Shown here: piece after piece, positions 8,831 through 17,582 of the stretch
Layout: each line of letters starts with the position of its first letter
Position numbering within the stretch: position 1 is the first letter of the stretch
DNA from: JBBBNV01 sp037137075
GTDB lineage: Bacteria > Bacillota > Bacilli > Paenibacillales > NBRC-103111
Assembly: GCF_037137075.1 (NCBI RefSeq)
Contig: NZ_JBBBNV010000024.1
Span: 1-64,000, forward strand
Reading direction: 5' to 3'
DNA length: 64,000 bases
Translations under genes and position numbers: made by a program
The notes under the pieces: generated by a model
What the model was told of the DNA's origin: nothing
What the model saw: only the letters and a program-made list of their open reading frames with translations
Database searches by the model: none

Positions 8831-8868
8831 CAAAAGCGCTCCGGGACGCCGGGGCGCTTTTGTTTTTC
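8831..8868 (+). terminator. rho-independent terminator of the thioredoxin-like gene
   Basis: AAAAGCGCTCCGGG pairs with a GGGGCGCTTTT arm and is followed by TGTTTTT. It may also act on minus-strand transcripts from the ABC operon that ends at 8922. Confidence 0.75.
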
Positions 8869-8921
8869 GCAGCGCGGCTACACCTGCAAACCGCCGGAGT
8901 GTACCTGTACCAGATACCCGT

Positions 8922-9713
8922 TCAGCTGCTCGCGCTTGTGTAGTGCCGCAGCGCAAACCGCCAAAACCAGCGGGCTAGTCCAAGAAAGACCAGCGCAATT
9001 CCTGCCGCCGCCATCCCCTCGGCCAGCCCAAGGCGACCCAGCAGCGCCTCCGTCGGCACTGTAGTTACAAGCGCAATCGGGAACAAATACGTCAATACAA
9101 AACGGACAAACCCCCCGTACACGCTGACCGGGAAACGCGCCGTCTCGAACACGGAATGGAACAGGTACGATAAATTATCTACCTTCACCGCCCAAAACGA
9201 GAAGGTCATCATCCCCATCCATAACGAATAGACAACGATAATTGCCGCCAGCAGCATCACGACGAATACGATGGCATCAGCCGCATCAGGTCGAATGCCC
9301 GCGCGCCACAGCGCATACCCGAGCAAAGCAAATCCGGCGGCAACGTCGAACAGGCGCCAGAACACAAGATGCCGGAAGCTGACATAAAACTGGCTGTCCA
9401 CCGGCTTCATCAGCACAAAATCGAGGGTTCCCTTCCGGATGTGCTCGACCAGGCGCTTCATATTCGGCTGAAGGAAGAATTCAATCAGCCCCTGTATCAA
9501 ATTAAACATACCGAGCAGCGCCAGAACCTCGTAATAGCTCCAGCCGCCTAAAGCATCCGCCTGATAAAAATAAATATTTACCGTTAGCACCGCTGCGCCG
9601 AGCCAGAACAGCGTCGTCAGTATATTGGCCGCAAAATTAGCCCGGTACTCGAACTCCTCGACCAAGCAAGCGCGCAAAAACTCCCGCACCAGCCGGATAT
9701 GCTTTCGAATCAA
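8922..9713 (-). CDS. ABC-2 family exporter permease (second permease)
   Basis: The 263-residue integral membrane protein has about six hydrophobic helices. It resembles the COG3694-type permeases found in three-gene ABC exporters, including the cyanobacterial viologen exporter. Its N-terminus (MIRKHIRLVREFL) is a short basic cytoplasmic tail. The start is TTG with GGAGGGGG about eight bases upstream. It is the last gene of an operon with another permease (9741) and an ATPase (10565). The substrate is unknown; export of a toxic cation or a lipid-like compound is an inference from relatives. Confidence 0.85.
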   Translation of the reverse strand: MIRKHIRLVREFLRACLVEEFEYRANFAANILTTLFWLGAAVLTVNIYFYQADALGGWSYYEVLALLGMFNLIQGLIEFFLQPNMKRLVEHIRKGTLDFVLMKPVDSQFYVSFRHLVFWRLFDVAAGFALLGYALWRAGIRPDAADAIVFVVMLLAAIIVVYSLWMGMMTFSFWAVKVDNLSYLFHSVFETARFPVSVYGGFVRFVLTYLFPIALVTTVPTEALLGRLGLAEGMAAAGIALVFLGLARWFWRFALRHYTSASS

Positions 9714-9740
9714 GCCTAGTTCCCCCTCCGCTTTCCTGTA

Positions 9741-10553
9741 CTAGCCTCCGACAGCGCCATATTGGCGCAGGCCACGCTTCCATTGCACGCGGAACAGCAC
9801 ATAAAGCACGGTCAGCCAGCAGAATTGCATAGCGAACCCCTCCCACACCGCATCGCCGTTTTGAGCCAGCTTCCCCGTCATTAAGTCCACCGGGAAGCCG
9901 ACCGTCGCATAGAAGGGCAGCCATTTGGCTATAAATCCGACCCAGTCCGGCAGCAGCGCAAGCGGAGCTATCCGGCCCGCCAGAAACAAATGCACCGCTT
10001 CATACAAAGCATAGATGGATACCGCGCGGTTCGTCCAGAACGCGAGCAGCCCGCATTCGTAGCTGATGAAAAAGCTGAGCGCGGAGGCCAGCAGAATTGC
10101 TGCTGCCGCAAGCAGCAGGGTCCAGATATCCACCGGGAGCCTGAAAAGCGGAAACCACAGCGCCAGCAGCAGCCAGGACGGCACCATGATGACAGCGAAA
10201 AAAAACTTATATACCAGATTTTGCGATATGCTCCAATGGATCGGGTGAAAAGGACGCAGCAGCTTGGCTGACAGCGTGCCCTCGCGAATATCCTTGTCGA
10301 GCTCCCACACGTCCCAGGCTGATGTGAGGCGATCGACGACGAGCACCCCGAGGAAGTATAAAACATAATCGCGCACAGCATAGCCGCCGACGCTGCCGCC
10401 GGAGCCGCTGCTGATGGACACCCAAACAGCCAGGCTCACGAGAGGCTGGATGAAGGCGCCGACAAGCCATATAATGCTCTCCCCGCGATAAGCGAACAGG
10501 ACCGCCCAATCCAGCTTGAACAGAACGCTGTATTTTTTCCAAAATGCTGCCAT
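9741..10553 (-). CDS. ABC-2 family exporter permease (first permease)
   Basis: The 270-residue membrane protein has about six helices and resembles COG4587-type permeases. It would pair with the neighbouring permease at 8922 as a heterodimeric membrane channel driven by the ATPase at 10565. The N-terminus contains WAVLFAYRGESIIW, a pattern common in this family. An AGGGGG element precedes the ATG at 10553, which is only 11 bases from the ATPase stop, and 27 bases separate it from the next permease. The two permeases are only distantly alike. Confidence 0.85.
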   Translation of the reverse strand: MAAFWKKYSVLFKLDWAVLFAYRGESIIWLVGAFIQPLVSLAVWVSISSGSGGSVGGYAVRDYVLYFLGVLVVDRLTSAWDVWELDKDIREGTLSAKLLRPFHPIHWSISQNLVYKFFFAVIMVPSWLLLALWFPLFRLPVDIWTLLLAAAAILLASALSFFISYECGLLAFWTNRAVSIYALYEAVHLFLAGRIAPLALLPDWVGFIAKWLPFYATVGFPVDLMTGKLAQNGDAVWEGFAMQFCWLTVLYVLFRVQWKRGLRQYGAVGG

Positions 10554-10564
10554 GGTGGCGCCCC

Positions 10565-11557
10565 CTATCCTGCCGACTCGAACGCCCGGCTGATGATGGA
10601 CTCCATCGAGGGCTCTTCTATCGTCAAATCAATAACGGGAAATTTGGTCAATAAGCGTGCCGCGAGCTCGCTGACCTCGTCACGCTGCACCTCCAGCACC
10701 GCCTTCGGCGGATCGAAGGAAGTCAGCCGTCCCGAGCGGCCAAGCTCCTGCTCCAGCCGCCCCCGGTCCACGCCTTCTGCGGAGCCTGCAAACTGAAGGG
10801 CAATATGCTTATGGGAAGCAAACCGGTCCACAAGACGGGACATGCTGCCGTCATACACGAGACGTCCGTGATTGATGACCAGGACCCGTTCACAAAGCGC
10901 CGTCACATCGGCCATATAATGGCTTGTCAGCAATATCGTCGCTTTGAATTCACGATTATATTCAGCGATAAAAGCCCGCATGACCTCCTGCATATTGACG
11001 TCCAGACCAATCGTAGGCTCATCCAAAAAAACTAAATCCGGCTTGTGCAGCAGCGCCGCAGCCAGCTCGCATTTCATACGCTCCCCAAGAGACAGCTGCC
11101 GGACCGGCTTGGTCATTACCTCGCCAATTTTCAGCATCTCGACCAGCCCGTCCAAATGCCGCTTGTACTCCCGGTCATCCAGCTCGTAAATCACCTTGTT
11201 CACCAGAAACGTTTCCGCTGCCGGCACATCCCAGATCAGCTGGCTTTTTTGCCCCATGACGAGACTAATTCGCCGTTTGAATTCGTTTTTTTGCTCATAT
11301 GGACGAAAACCGGCCACTTGCAGCTTCCCGGAGGAAGGATGCAGCAGGCCGGTCAGCAGCTTCATCGTTGTGGTTTTTCCCGCTCCGTTTGGTCCAAGGA
11401 AGCCGACGATTTCCCCTTCGGGGATGTGAAAGCTAATCTCGTCCACAGCCTTCACGGTCCTGAATTCCCGATGCAGCAGGCTGCCCAGCGCATTCCAAAA
11501 GCCGGGGGCCCTTACGTGCACCTTGTAATGCTTTGCAAGCTGTTCTACCTCAATCAT
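10565..11557 (-). CDS. ABC transporter ATP-binding protein (exporter)
   Basis: The 330-residue ATPase has Walker A GPNGAGKTT near residue 55, the signature LSLGERMK and Walker B LVFLDEPTIGLD. A C-terminal extension of about 90 residues fits the COG4586 group that works with paired ABC-2 permeases. It energises the two permeases downstream. Its ATG overlaps the stop region of the DUF309 gene by four bases, so it is translated in continuity with relQ and DUF309. The coupling of an exporter to an alarmone synthetase gene is noted as a finding. Confidence 0.92.
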   Translation of the reverse strand: MIEVEQLAKHYKVHVRAPGFWNALGSLLHREFRTVKAVDEISFHIPEGEIVGFLGPNGAGKTTTMKLLTGLLHPSSGKLQVAGFRPYEQKNEFKRRISLVMGQKSQLIWDVPAAETFLVNKVIYELDDREYKRHLDGLVEMLKIGEVMTKPVRQLSLGERMKCELAAALLHKPDLVFLDEPTIGLDVNMQEVMRAFIAEYNREFKATILLTSHYMADVTALCERVLVINHGRLVYDGSMSRLVDRFASHKHIALQFAGSAEGVDRGRLEQELGRSGRLTSFDPPKAVLEVQRDEVSELAARLLTKFPVIDLTIEEPSMESIISRAFESAG

Positions 11558-12003
11558 CCGTCTGCCCTCCTGCCCGCCTCTTGGCCAAATGCCGTGACAG
11601 CCGCCGCCAAATCCGGATCCGTCACATCAAGTGTGAGATCATAACATTCAAACGGCTGCTCATCCGCGCTGATCAGCTTCTTCAAATAACCGCCCGCTTC
11701 TTCCCGAAGCCGGCCCAAATCAATGCCGAGCACAGCCGCCGGATACGGGTCAAGCTTCTCCAGCGCCAGCTTCATCAGCTTCAAAGCCCCGCCCCTGTTT
11801 CCGTTCTGGTCATGGTACAAGCCCACGGCCACCTGCAGCAGGCCTTGAAGCAGCGGAGGACGGCCTTCTTCAAGCCACAGCTCTTCCAGCACCTCATGGC
11901 ACTCGAAGTAATCCCTTGCTTCATTAAAATAGTACACAAACGCCACGTACAGCGAAGCATATCCACCTGCAGGAGCGCCTGAAGGATTTCCGGGCCCCAT
12001 CAC
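11554..12003 (-). CDS. DUF309 domain protein
   Basis: The 149-residue soluble protein carries the DUF309 signature YYFNEARDYFECHEVLEELW followed by GLLQVAVGLYH, as in Bacillus YpuF. The conserved His, Glu and acidic residues look like a metal or ligand site, but no biochemical role is established to my knowledge. A GTG at 12003 is preferred because GGGAG stands ten bases upstream; the next codon is ATG. The stop of relQ overlaps the start region and the ATPase start overlaps this stop, so three genes are tightly coupled. Confidence 0.85.
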   Translation of the reverse strand: MMGPGNPSGAPAGGYASLYVAFVYYFNEARDYFECHEVLEELWLEEGRPPLLQGLLQVAVGLYHDQNGNRGGALKLMKLALEKLDPYPAAVLGIDLGRLREEAGGYLKKLISADEQPFECYDLTLDVTDPDLAAAVTAFGQEAGRRADG

Positions 12004-12806
12004 TTGCTCTGGTCTCCCTTTTTGGACCGGATAAGTGCCGATTGAATTTCCTCCGCCAGCTCCTTAAGCCCCCAATCATCCTCCTGCTCCCACAGCTCAT
12101 TGAAGCGCAGCTGGAACTGGGCCGCCTCCCGGACGCGGTAATAAAAGTACAGCTCCTGAATATTGTTCAAGCAGCGTGACACCACATTCGAACGGTCCTC
12201 GAACTGCTGCTGCGACTCTGTAACCTCATCCCGGATGCTGCTCATTTCCTGGTCCAGCAAAAATGCCGCTTCGGCCGCCTTTTTCAAACGAAGCTTGACG
12301 TCCTCCGGGAGCACCTCCTGATACTTGTAATTCAGCGAATGCTCAATGGTTGCCCAGAAATTCATGGCGAGTGTACGGATTTGGATTTCGGCAAGCACCG
12401 TTTTCATGCCAAGTGCCGTTTGAACCGGGTAATTGACAATAATATGATAGCTCCGGTACCCGCTTTCCTTCGTATTGGCCACATAGTCTTTTTCGTAAAG
12501 CACCGTCATGTCCTTGCGTTCACGCACAAGAGCGGCAATCGCATAAATGTCTTGTACAAATTGACACATGATGCGGATTCCAGCAATATCTTCAATTCCC
12601 GATTCAATTTTGTCCATGGGCACAGACAAACGCTTGGCTTTTTCCAATATGCTGGATATTCGCTTGATACGCCCTGTCACGAACTCTACATAGGAATACC
12701 CTTCCCGGCTTTTCAGCTCAGTGCGCAGTGTTTTAAACTTGAACTTTAATTCTTCCACCGCTTGCTCATAAGGAATGAGAAATTTGCTCCAGTCTCTTCC
12801 GTCCAT
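12000..12806 (-). CDS. relQ: small alarmone synthetase, RelQ/YjbM type
   Basis: This is a single-domain (p)ppGpp synthetase that transfers pyrophosphate from ATP to GDP or GTP. Synthetase motifs are visible as ESGIEDIAGIRIMC, KESGYRSYHIIV and EIQIRTLAMNFWATIEHSL. There is no HD hydrolase, TGS or ACT domain. At 268 residues it is longer than Bacillus YjbM (about 210), with a helical C-terminal extension. AAGGGG lies eight bases before the ATG. It follows pyrD by 59 bases and overlaps DUF309. Relatives are tetramers controlled by RNA and pppGpp, which cannot be judged here. Confidence 0.9.
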   Translation of the reverse strand: MDGRDWSKFLIPYEQAVEELKFKFKTLRTELKSREGYSYVEFVTGRIKRISSILEKAKRLSVPMDKIESGIEDIAGIRIMCQFVQDIYAIAALVRERKDMTVLYEKDYVANTKESGYRSYHIIVNYPVQTALGMKTVLAEIQIRTLAMNFWATIEHSLNYKYQEVLPEDVKLRLKKAAEAAFLLDQEMSSIRDEVTESQQQFEDRSNVVSRCLNNIQELYFYYRVREAAQFQLRFNELWEQEDDWGLKELAEEIQSALIRSKKGDQSK

Positions 12807-12865
12807 CGCTTCATCCCCTTATTCAATCTGATCCGCCGGGTCAATGCCGTTCCCGGGCCTGCCGC

Positions 12866-13960
12866 TTAACGATGATCCGCGCCGATGGCCTGCGTAATGT
12901 GCGTAAAGCCGTCCTGCTTCAGCTTGGCCGCCAGCCCGTTCTGAATTTCCCGGACAAGCCCCGGGCCGCTATAAATGAGCGCCGTATAGACCTCAATCAA
13001 CGAAGCCCCTGCGCGGATTTTGGCATATGCATCCTCTGCGGTAAAAATCCCGCCTACTCCGATAATCGGCAGGCGTCCTCCGGTTTGCGCATAAATGCGG
13101 CGGATCACCTCTGTCGATTTCTCCGTCAGCGGCCGGCCGCTTAGTCCGCCTGCTTCAGTCCGATTCGGATGATTCAGCCCTTCGCGATCCAGCGTTGTAT
13201 TGGTGGCAATTACACCCGAAACACCACTGTTTACAATCGTTTCCATTATATATTCTAACTCTTCCGTACTCAAATCGGGAGCGATTTTTACAAAAACAGG
13301 CTTATCCGCTCCGCCTATTTTTACGGCCTGCTGCGCCATTTCCTGCTTCACTGCGGCCAGCAGAGAGCGAAGCTCCTCTCCATGCTGCAGATTCCGCAGC
13401 CCCGGCGTGTTTGGAGAACTGATATTGATGACGAAGAAATCGCCTTCCTGGTACAAGGCGCGGACACATTTCCGGTAGTCCTCCTCCGCCTCCTCGTTCG
13501 GGGTTACTTTGTTTTTCCCGATGTTGACGGCAACCGGAATCGGCACCCGTCCGTTCCTGCGCAAATTGCTCTTCATGGCTTCCGTTCCTACATTATTAAA
13601 GCCCATCCGGTTAATCAGAGCTTCATCCTCCGGCAAGCGGAACAGCCGCGGCTGCTCATTTCCGGATTGCGGAAGCGGCGTCACCGTGCCCACCTCCATA
13701 AAACCGAAGCCGATGGCCGCAAAGCCTTTGACGGCTACACCGTTTTTATCCAGTCCTGCGGCCAGGCCAATTGGGCTTGGAAAATTCAAGCCGCACAGCG
13801 TAAGCTCCAGCGCCGGATTCCGCTGCACCCCGTACATCGATTTCAGCAGCGGCAAAAAGCCCGGAATCTCCGCGGCCGTCGCCATTCCATCCACGGTCAG
13901 ATGATGCGCCTTCTCAGGGTCCATTTGAAACAAAATCGGTTTGAGTAATTGTTGATACAT
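12866..13960 (-). CDS. pyrD: dihydroorotate dehydrogenase (quinone), class 2
   Basis: PyrD oxidises dihydroorotate to orotate, the fourth step of pyrimidine synthesis, passing electrons to the quinone pool at the membrane. The N-terminal helix MYQQLLKPILFQMDPEKAHHLT is the class 2 membrane-association region. Class 2 motifs include GLAAGLDKNG for FMN, NISSPNTPGLRNLQ with the catalytic Ser, and IIGVGGI near the end. The ATG at 13960 is chosen over a GTG nine bases upstream because of GGAG spacing. Class 2 replaces the NAD-linked PyrD/PyrK system of Bacillus subtilis, and the gene stands outside any pyr operon. Confidence 0.93.
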   Translation of the reverse strand: MYQQLLKPILFQMDPEKAHHLTVDGMATAAEIPGFLPLLKSMYGVQRNPALELTLCGLNFPSPIGLAAGLDKNGVAVKGFAAIGFGFMEVGTVTPLPQSGNEQPRLFRLPEDEALINRMGFNNVGTEAMKSNLRRNGRVPIPVAVNIGKNKVTPNEEAEEDYRKCVRALYQEGDFFVINISSPNTPGLRNLQHGEELRSLLAAVKQEMAQQAVKIGGADKPVFVKIAPDLSTEELEYIMETIVNSGVSGVIATNTTLDREGLNHPNRTEAGGLSGRPLTEKSTEVIRRIYAQTGGRLPIIGVGGIFTAEDAYAKIRAGASLIEVYTALIYSGPGLVREIQNGLAAKLKQDGFTHITQAIGADHR

Positions 13961-13988
13961 CGTCAGCACTCCGCTTCTTCGTTGTTCT

Positions 13989-14017
13989 ATCGTACTAGTT
14001 TAGCCTTTTCGTGGCAA
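13989..14017 (-). promoter_or_regulatory. promoter of pyrD (and probably relQ operon)
   Basis: On the minus strand TTGCCA and TACGAT are separated by 17 bases, about 30 bases upstream of the pyrD start. Confidence 0.5.
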
Positions 14018-14048
14018 AAAATAAAGAAGAACTGCAATTGAAACCTCT

Positions 14049-14077
14049 TTCATAGACTAACGCCGGTTTGCTATAAT
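14049..14077 (+). promoter_or_regulatory. promoter of the 44-residue membrane protein gene
   Basis: TTCATA and a perfect TATAAT are 17 bases apart on the plus strand, 60 bases upstream of the small gene. Confidence 0.5.
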
Positions 14078-14137
14078 GAGAGTACATAAACAGCAAGGAA
14101 TTGGCAATGATTTCTGATACGAAAGGCTGGATAAAAC

Positions 14138-14272
14138 ATGGCAAAGAAAAAACCTCCCGTTCTCGTAAAAAAGCAGAAAGAAGAGGTTAATAAAAAAGCG
14201 ATTATATGGGCCGGCTCCATTATCGGAGCAGTCGTTATTTTGATGATTGTCCTGCTGGCAATGAACTCCTGA
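14138..14272 (+). CDS. small single-pass membrane protein (44 aa)
   Basis: This reading frame begins MAKKKPPVLVKKQKEEVNKK and continues into one hydrophobic helix of about 20 residues ending in LLAMNS. The strongly basic head suggests an N-in orientation with the head in the cytoplasm. An AAAGG stands upstream at slightly long spacing, and a TATAAT promoter precedes it. I do not recognise a function. It converges with the L,D-transpeptidase gene, whose stop is eight bases away. Confidence 0.65.
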   Translation: MAKKKPPVLVKKQKEEVNKKAIIWAGSIIGAVVILMIVLLAMNS

Positions 14273-14279
14273 TACAACG

Positions 14280-15728
14280 CTAATTTAACCACTTGTATGT
14301 CTTCCCAGGATTCGTTTCGTCACTCCCCGCGGACGGCAGCGTGAACGGTTCGCCTGACGCTGTCCCGTCACCCGGGAGCAAACCGCGCCCAATCGTGACC
14401 TTTGCTTGCTTCGGCGTCATCGCGAACAGCTCCTCCACATCCTTGTTGAGCATCCGTATACAGCCAAGCGATTGATCCTTGCCGATGCTGTCCGGACGGT
14501 TTGTACCGTGTATCGCATACAGCGTATCCGACAGCGTCATCCCGCGGCTTCCAAAATCCCCGTTTGTTTTTCCGTTCGGATTTTTCACCTTCTCCGAAAT
14601 ATAAAACTCTCCTTCCGGAGTTCTGTCAGCGCCCAGCCCGACCGGATAGCTTCTTATGATGAGACTGCCGCTGACAAGCGCAAGTCTGTGTTTGTCCTTG
14701 TCCACAACAATTTGTAGCGGCTCCACCAGCGATCCGGCTTGAGCAAGCGAAGCGGCATTCGTCAGAGGGGAAGGCTGCTGTCCGCCGGAGCCTGCCTGAC
14801 CGGCTGGACTGCCCCCGGTCGAAGGACTCGGGGCTGCCCCCTGCGAAGCCGCAATTAGTTGTGCTTTTAGCGGCTCAAAGGCTGCCTCCATCCCCGGCGT
14901 ATACCCGCTCAGCGTGTTGTTCGGGTAGCTCTGGCTCAGCTCTCCAATCGTCTCCGGCAAACGGCCGCTGCTCCGCATATATCCCTCCAGCGCTGTCCGC
15001 AGCACGATTTGCTGCTCCTGCTGCTGTTTCCATACAGCCAGGGTTTGCTTCGCTCCGCTGCTGTCGGACGGCTCACATAAGCAGGTTCCCGCATCATGGT
15101 AGTTGACGCTCATTCCTCCTGCCGTTCCCTTGCGCTCCGCAGACAGCAGCGCCAGCGGCTCCTTGCTCCAGTCCAGCCAGCGGGCGTCGCCGGACGGCCT
15201 GGCCTGGGCCAGGACAGCAAAGCTGAATGCCTGCTGCTTAGGCAGCATCAGCGCTTGAAGCGCTTGCTCTTTTGTGCTGCCCCCTGCTCCCGCTGTTTCA
15301 GGCACCACATAGTACACACCCGTGCCCGCTGGAAGCAGCGGACTGCTGACGGCCGTCTCCGGCTGCAGGCCTGCGGCTGCATTCTCCTGTGCAGCTTGAT
15401 CCCGCGGCACCGTTCCTTCTTTCATCATATAAGGCGCCAAAGCAAGCAAGCTTAGCAGCATGAGAGCGAGCGCTATCGTGCGGATCGGCCGTTTACGCCG
15501 CGCTGCGGGCGTAACCGGAAGCGCTTGCTTTAATTCCTCCGGACTTACCTGAGGCGCTTTTAAAACAATGTCTTCATAGGCTGTATATACTTCACCGGCC
15601 TGCAGAAAGCAATAACGCGCCTTCCCCGCTTCGCCCTTCGCCATATATTCCCGGCCAAGCAAGTACCAGGCCATTTTATTATCCGGATGCGCTTGTACAA
15701 ATGCTTTTAGATACTGGGAATCTCCCAT
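14280..15728 (-). CDS. membrane-anchored TPR / L,D-transpeptidase (YkuD domain)
   Basis: The 482-residue protein has a cytoplasmic TPR-like head (GDSQYLKAFVQAHPDNKMAWYLLG) and one membrane helix at about residues 83-102. A low-complexity Ser/Gly/Pro linker and a C-terminal YkuD catalytic domain follow. The catalytic site is AIHGTNRPDSIGKDQSLGCIRM, with the nucleophilic Cys in SLGCIR and the His in IHGT. Such enzymes make 3-3 peptidoglycan cross-links or attach proteins to the wall and act outside the membrane. AAAGGGGG precedes the ATG. The arrangement of TPR inside and transpeptidase outside could link a cytoplasmic partner to wall remodelling, which is inference. Confidence 0.9.
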   Translation of the reverse strand: MGDSQYLKAFVQAHPDNKMAWYLLGREYMAKGEAGKARYCFLQAGEVYTAYEDIVLKAPQVSPEELKQALPVTPAARRKRPIRTIALALMLLSLLALAPYMMKEGTVPRDQAAQENAAAGLQPETAVSSPLLPAGTGVYYVVPETAGAGGSTKEQALQALMLPKQQAFSFAVLAQARPSGDARWLDWSKEPLALLSAERKGTAGGMSVNYHDAGTCLCEPSDSSGAKQTLAVWKQQQEQQIVLRTALEGYMRSSGRLPETIGELSQSYPNNTLSGYTPGMEAAFEPLKAQLIAASQGAAPSPSTGGSPAGQAGSGGQQPSPLTNAASLAQAGSLVEPLQIVVDKDKHRLALVSGSLIIRSYPVGLGADRTPEGEFYISEKVKNPNGKTNGDFGSRGMTLSDTLYAIHGTNRPDSIGKDQSLGCIRMLNKDVEELFAMTPKQAKVTIGRGLLPGDGTASGEPFTLPSAGSDETNPGKTYKWLN

Positions 15729-15856
15729 ACAGCATCCCCCTTTCAGGTTTGCTCTCGCCTCAGCGCTGAGGCTGATTACAATACAATATCGGTCAAAGCT
15801 TTGCTGTTTGTTAGTTTTTTGAATGTCCTCTTCTGCGCAAACCGGATTTTTAGGCC

Positions 15857-15912
15857 TTCAGACACAGAACCCGGACTCTCCTGATTTCAGGACATCCGGG
15901 TTCTGTGTCTGA
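15857..15912. terminator. long inverted repeat between NHL and L,D-transpeptidase genes
   Basis: CAGACACAGAACCCGGA pairs with TCCGGGTTCTGTGTCTG (17 bases) around a nested TCCTGA/TCAGGA hairpin. It probably ends the minus-strand NHL transcript although no strong T-run follows. Confidence 0.55.
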
Positions 15913-15943
15913 TTTGCTCTTCGAAAGGCAGCTTTTATTCGTA

Positions 15944-17530
15944 TTATTTGTTGCGGATAACAACCGTCCGGAGGGCGTCAAGCCACTGCACGTCCTGTCC
16001 CATTTCTTCACTGAACAAACGCAGCGGCACATAAGTGCGGCCATGGTTCATATACGGAGCAGCATCGATCGTTTTGGTTTGATCCGCTGCACCGGTCTCC
16101 ATCCGGACCATCGCATGATTACCAATCGCCAGCTCCAGGGTGATGCCGTTTTTGATTAACCGGACCTGCTTGGTTTCATCGTTGAATTGAACCTCATAGC
16201 CGAGAGATTCTGTCACCGCCCGTACAGGCACCATCGTCCGGCCGTTGACCATTTCAGGGGCAGCATCGAACTCGACAGGCTGGGCGCCGAGCAATACACG
16301 AATCTCTTCCGTTCCCTGCGAGCGCTCAGGAGCAGAATAGAAATGGATTTGACGAACAACGTGATTGTACGTATCTGCCACTAGAATGCTTCCGTCTGGC
16401 TGAACCGCTACATTCGTCGGATTTTGCAGCATGGCCGTGCGATCCACGCTGTCCCGGTACCCGGCCGTCTGCTTCAGGCTTCCGGCCAGCGTCGAAACCC
16501 GGCCTTCGAACAAATAACGTACCGAATGGTTCATACTGTCAGCGATCACCAGTCCGCCTTCCCCGGTCAAAGCAAGTCCCTTAGGAAAATTAAAACGGGC
16601 GTCCGCCGCAGCTCCGTCTGCGAATTCACCGTCCGCATACAAGGCCGTACTGCTGTAGCCTCCGGCTGTTCCCGCTACGGTGGTCACTTGTCCGCTGGCA
16701 AAATCGATATAGCGGATGCGCTGATTTCCCGAATCACTCACATACAGATTGCCTTTGTCATCCAATACGAGGCCTGACGGCTCGTTAAACTTGGCCTCGG
16801 CCAGCGGTCCATCGGCATAGTCCCCGCTCGGCTGCACGACGCCCGGATAAACTTCGACCACCCGCTTCGACGACGCATTAAGTGTCGTTACAGTACCGTC
16901 CGCAGTTATTCTGCGGATGAGGTGGTTTAAGGTGTCCGCCACAAATACCGTGCCGTCCGGCTTCACAGCTACAGCCTGCGGGCTGTAAAACTGAGCCTTC
17001 TGCCCTTGACCGTCCGTTCTGCCAAGCACCCCGTTGCCTGCCAGTGTGGTCACCTCGCCGGAAGCGGCAATTTTGCGGATGGCGTGATTGTCCGTATCGG
17101 CTACAATCACGTTTCCTGCACCATCTGCTGCCAGGCCGCCAGGGGAATGGAACACCGATTCATCCCGTGGCCCGTCCAGCAGCGTCCCAAGGGGCAGCCC
17201 CTGCGAGTCGAACGGCAGCGTCACTCCGGCATAGGTGCTTACTTGCCCGCCTGAAATGCGGCGAATCACTTCATTCCCCGAATCGGCGACAAGGACAGAG
17301 CCATCTCCGAGCACCGCCAGCCCGCGAGGCTGGCGAAAGGAGGCGGACTGCTGACTTCCTTCCGCCTTCGCCCCATAAGCCCCGCTTCCGCTGTAGGTCT
17401 GCACATGGGTGAGCAGCTGATTGTTATCCCCGGCAGCCGCCAGCTGGGAAGCGGCGGATACCGGCATAGCAGCTGTAAGGGCCGCGACCGCAGCCATTAC
17501 AACCGATAATTGTTTTAACTTGGTTTTCAT
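15944..17530 (-). CDS. secreted NHL-repeat protein with copper-amine-oxidase-N-type domain
   Basis: The product has a signal peptide (MKTKLKQLSVVMAAVAALTA) and then about five NHL repeats. Each contains a core like GSVLVADSGNEVIRRI, GNVIVADTDNHAIRKI or GTVFVADTLNHLIRRI and together they should form a beta-propeller. The C-terminal 120 residues hold a copper-amine-oxidase-N-like stalk domain (NGRTMVPVRAVTESLGYEVQ, then NHGRTYVPLRLFSEEMGQDV), common in secreted Paenibacillus proteins. The ATG at 17530 is chosen because it starts a clean signal peptide; the frame is open upstream. It probably follows the FecR gene in one transcript (53 bases apart). Surface binding is likely; no catalytic site is visible. 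Confidence 0.85.
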   Translation of the reverse strand: MKTKLKQLSVVMAAVAALTAAMPVSAASQLAAAGDNNQLLTHVQTYSGSGAYGAKAEGSQQSASFRQPRGLAVLGDGSVLVADSGNEVIRRISGGQVSTYAGVTLPFDSQGLPLGTLLDGPRDESVFHSPGGLAADGAGNVIVADTDNHAIRKIAASGEVTTLAGNGVLGRTDGQGQKAQFYSPQAVAVKPDGTVFVADTLNHLIRRITADGTVTTLNASSKRVVEVYPGVVQPSGDYADGPLAEAKFNEPSGLVLDDKGNLYVSDSGNQRIRYIDFASGQVTTVAGTAGGYSSTALYADGEFADGAAADARFNFPKGLALTGEGGLVIADSMNHSVRYLFEGRVSTLAGSLKQTAGYRDSVDRTAMLQNPTNVAVQPDGSILVADTYNHVVRQIHFYSAPERSQGTEEIRVLLGAQPVEFDAAPEMVNGRTMVPVRAVTESLGYEVQFNDETKQVRLIKNGITLELAIGNHAMVRMETGAADQTKTIDAAPYMNHGRTYVPLRLFSEEMGQDVQWLDALRTVVIRNK

Positions 17531-17582
17531 TTTATGTTTACCCCTTACTTGATATGGATGGTGGAGAACCGTTGAACGCAAG

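Noticed and set aside
8246..8956. Long open frame on the minus strand across the thioredoxin-like gene
   Set aside because: It is the antisense shadow of a gene with a clear active site, starts in the neighbouring permease gene, and has no domain.
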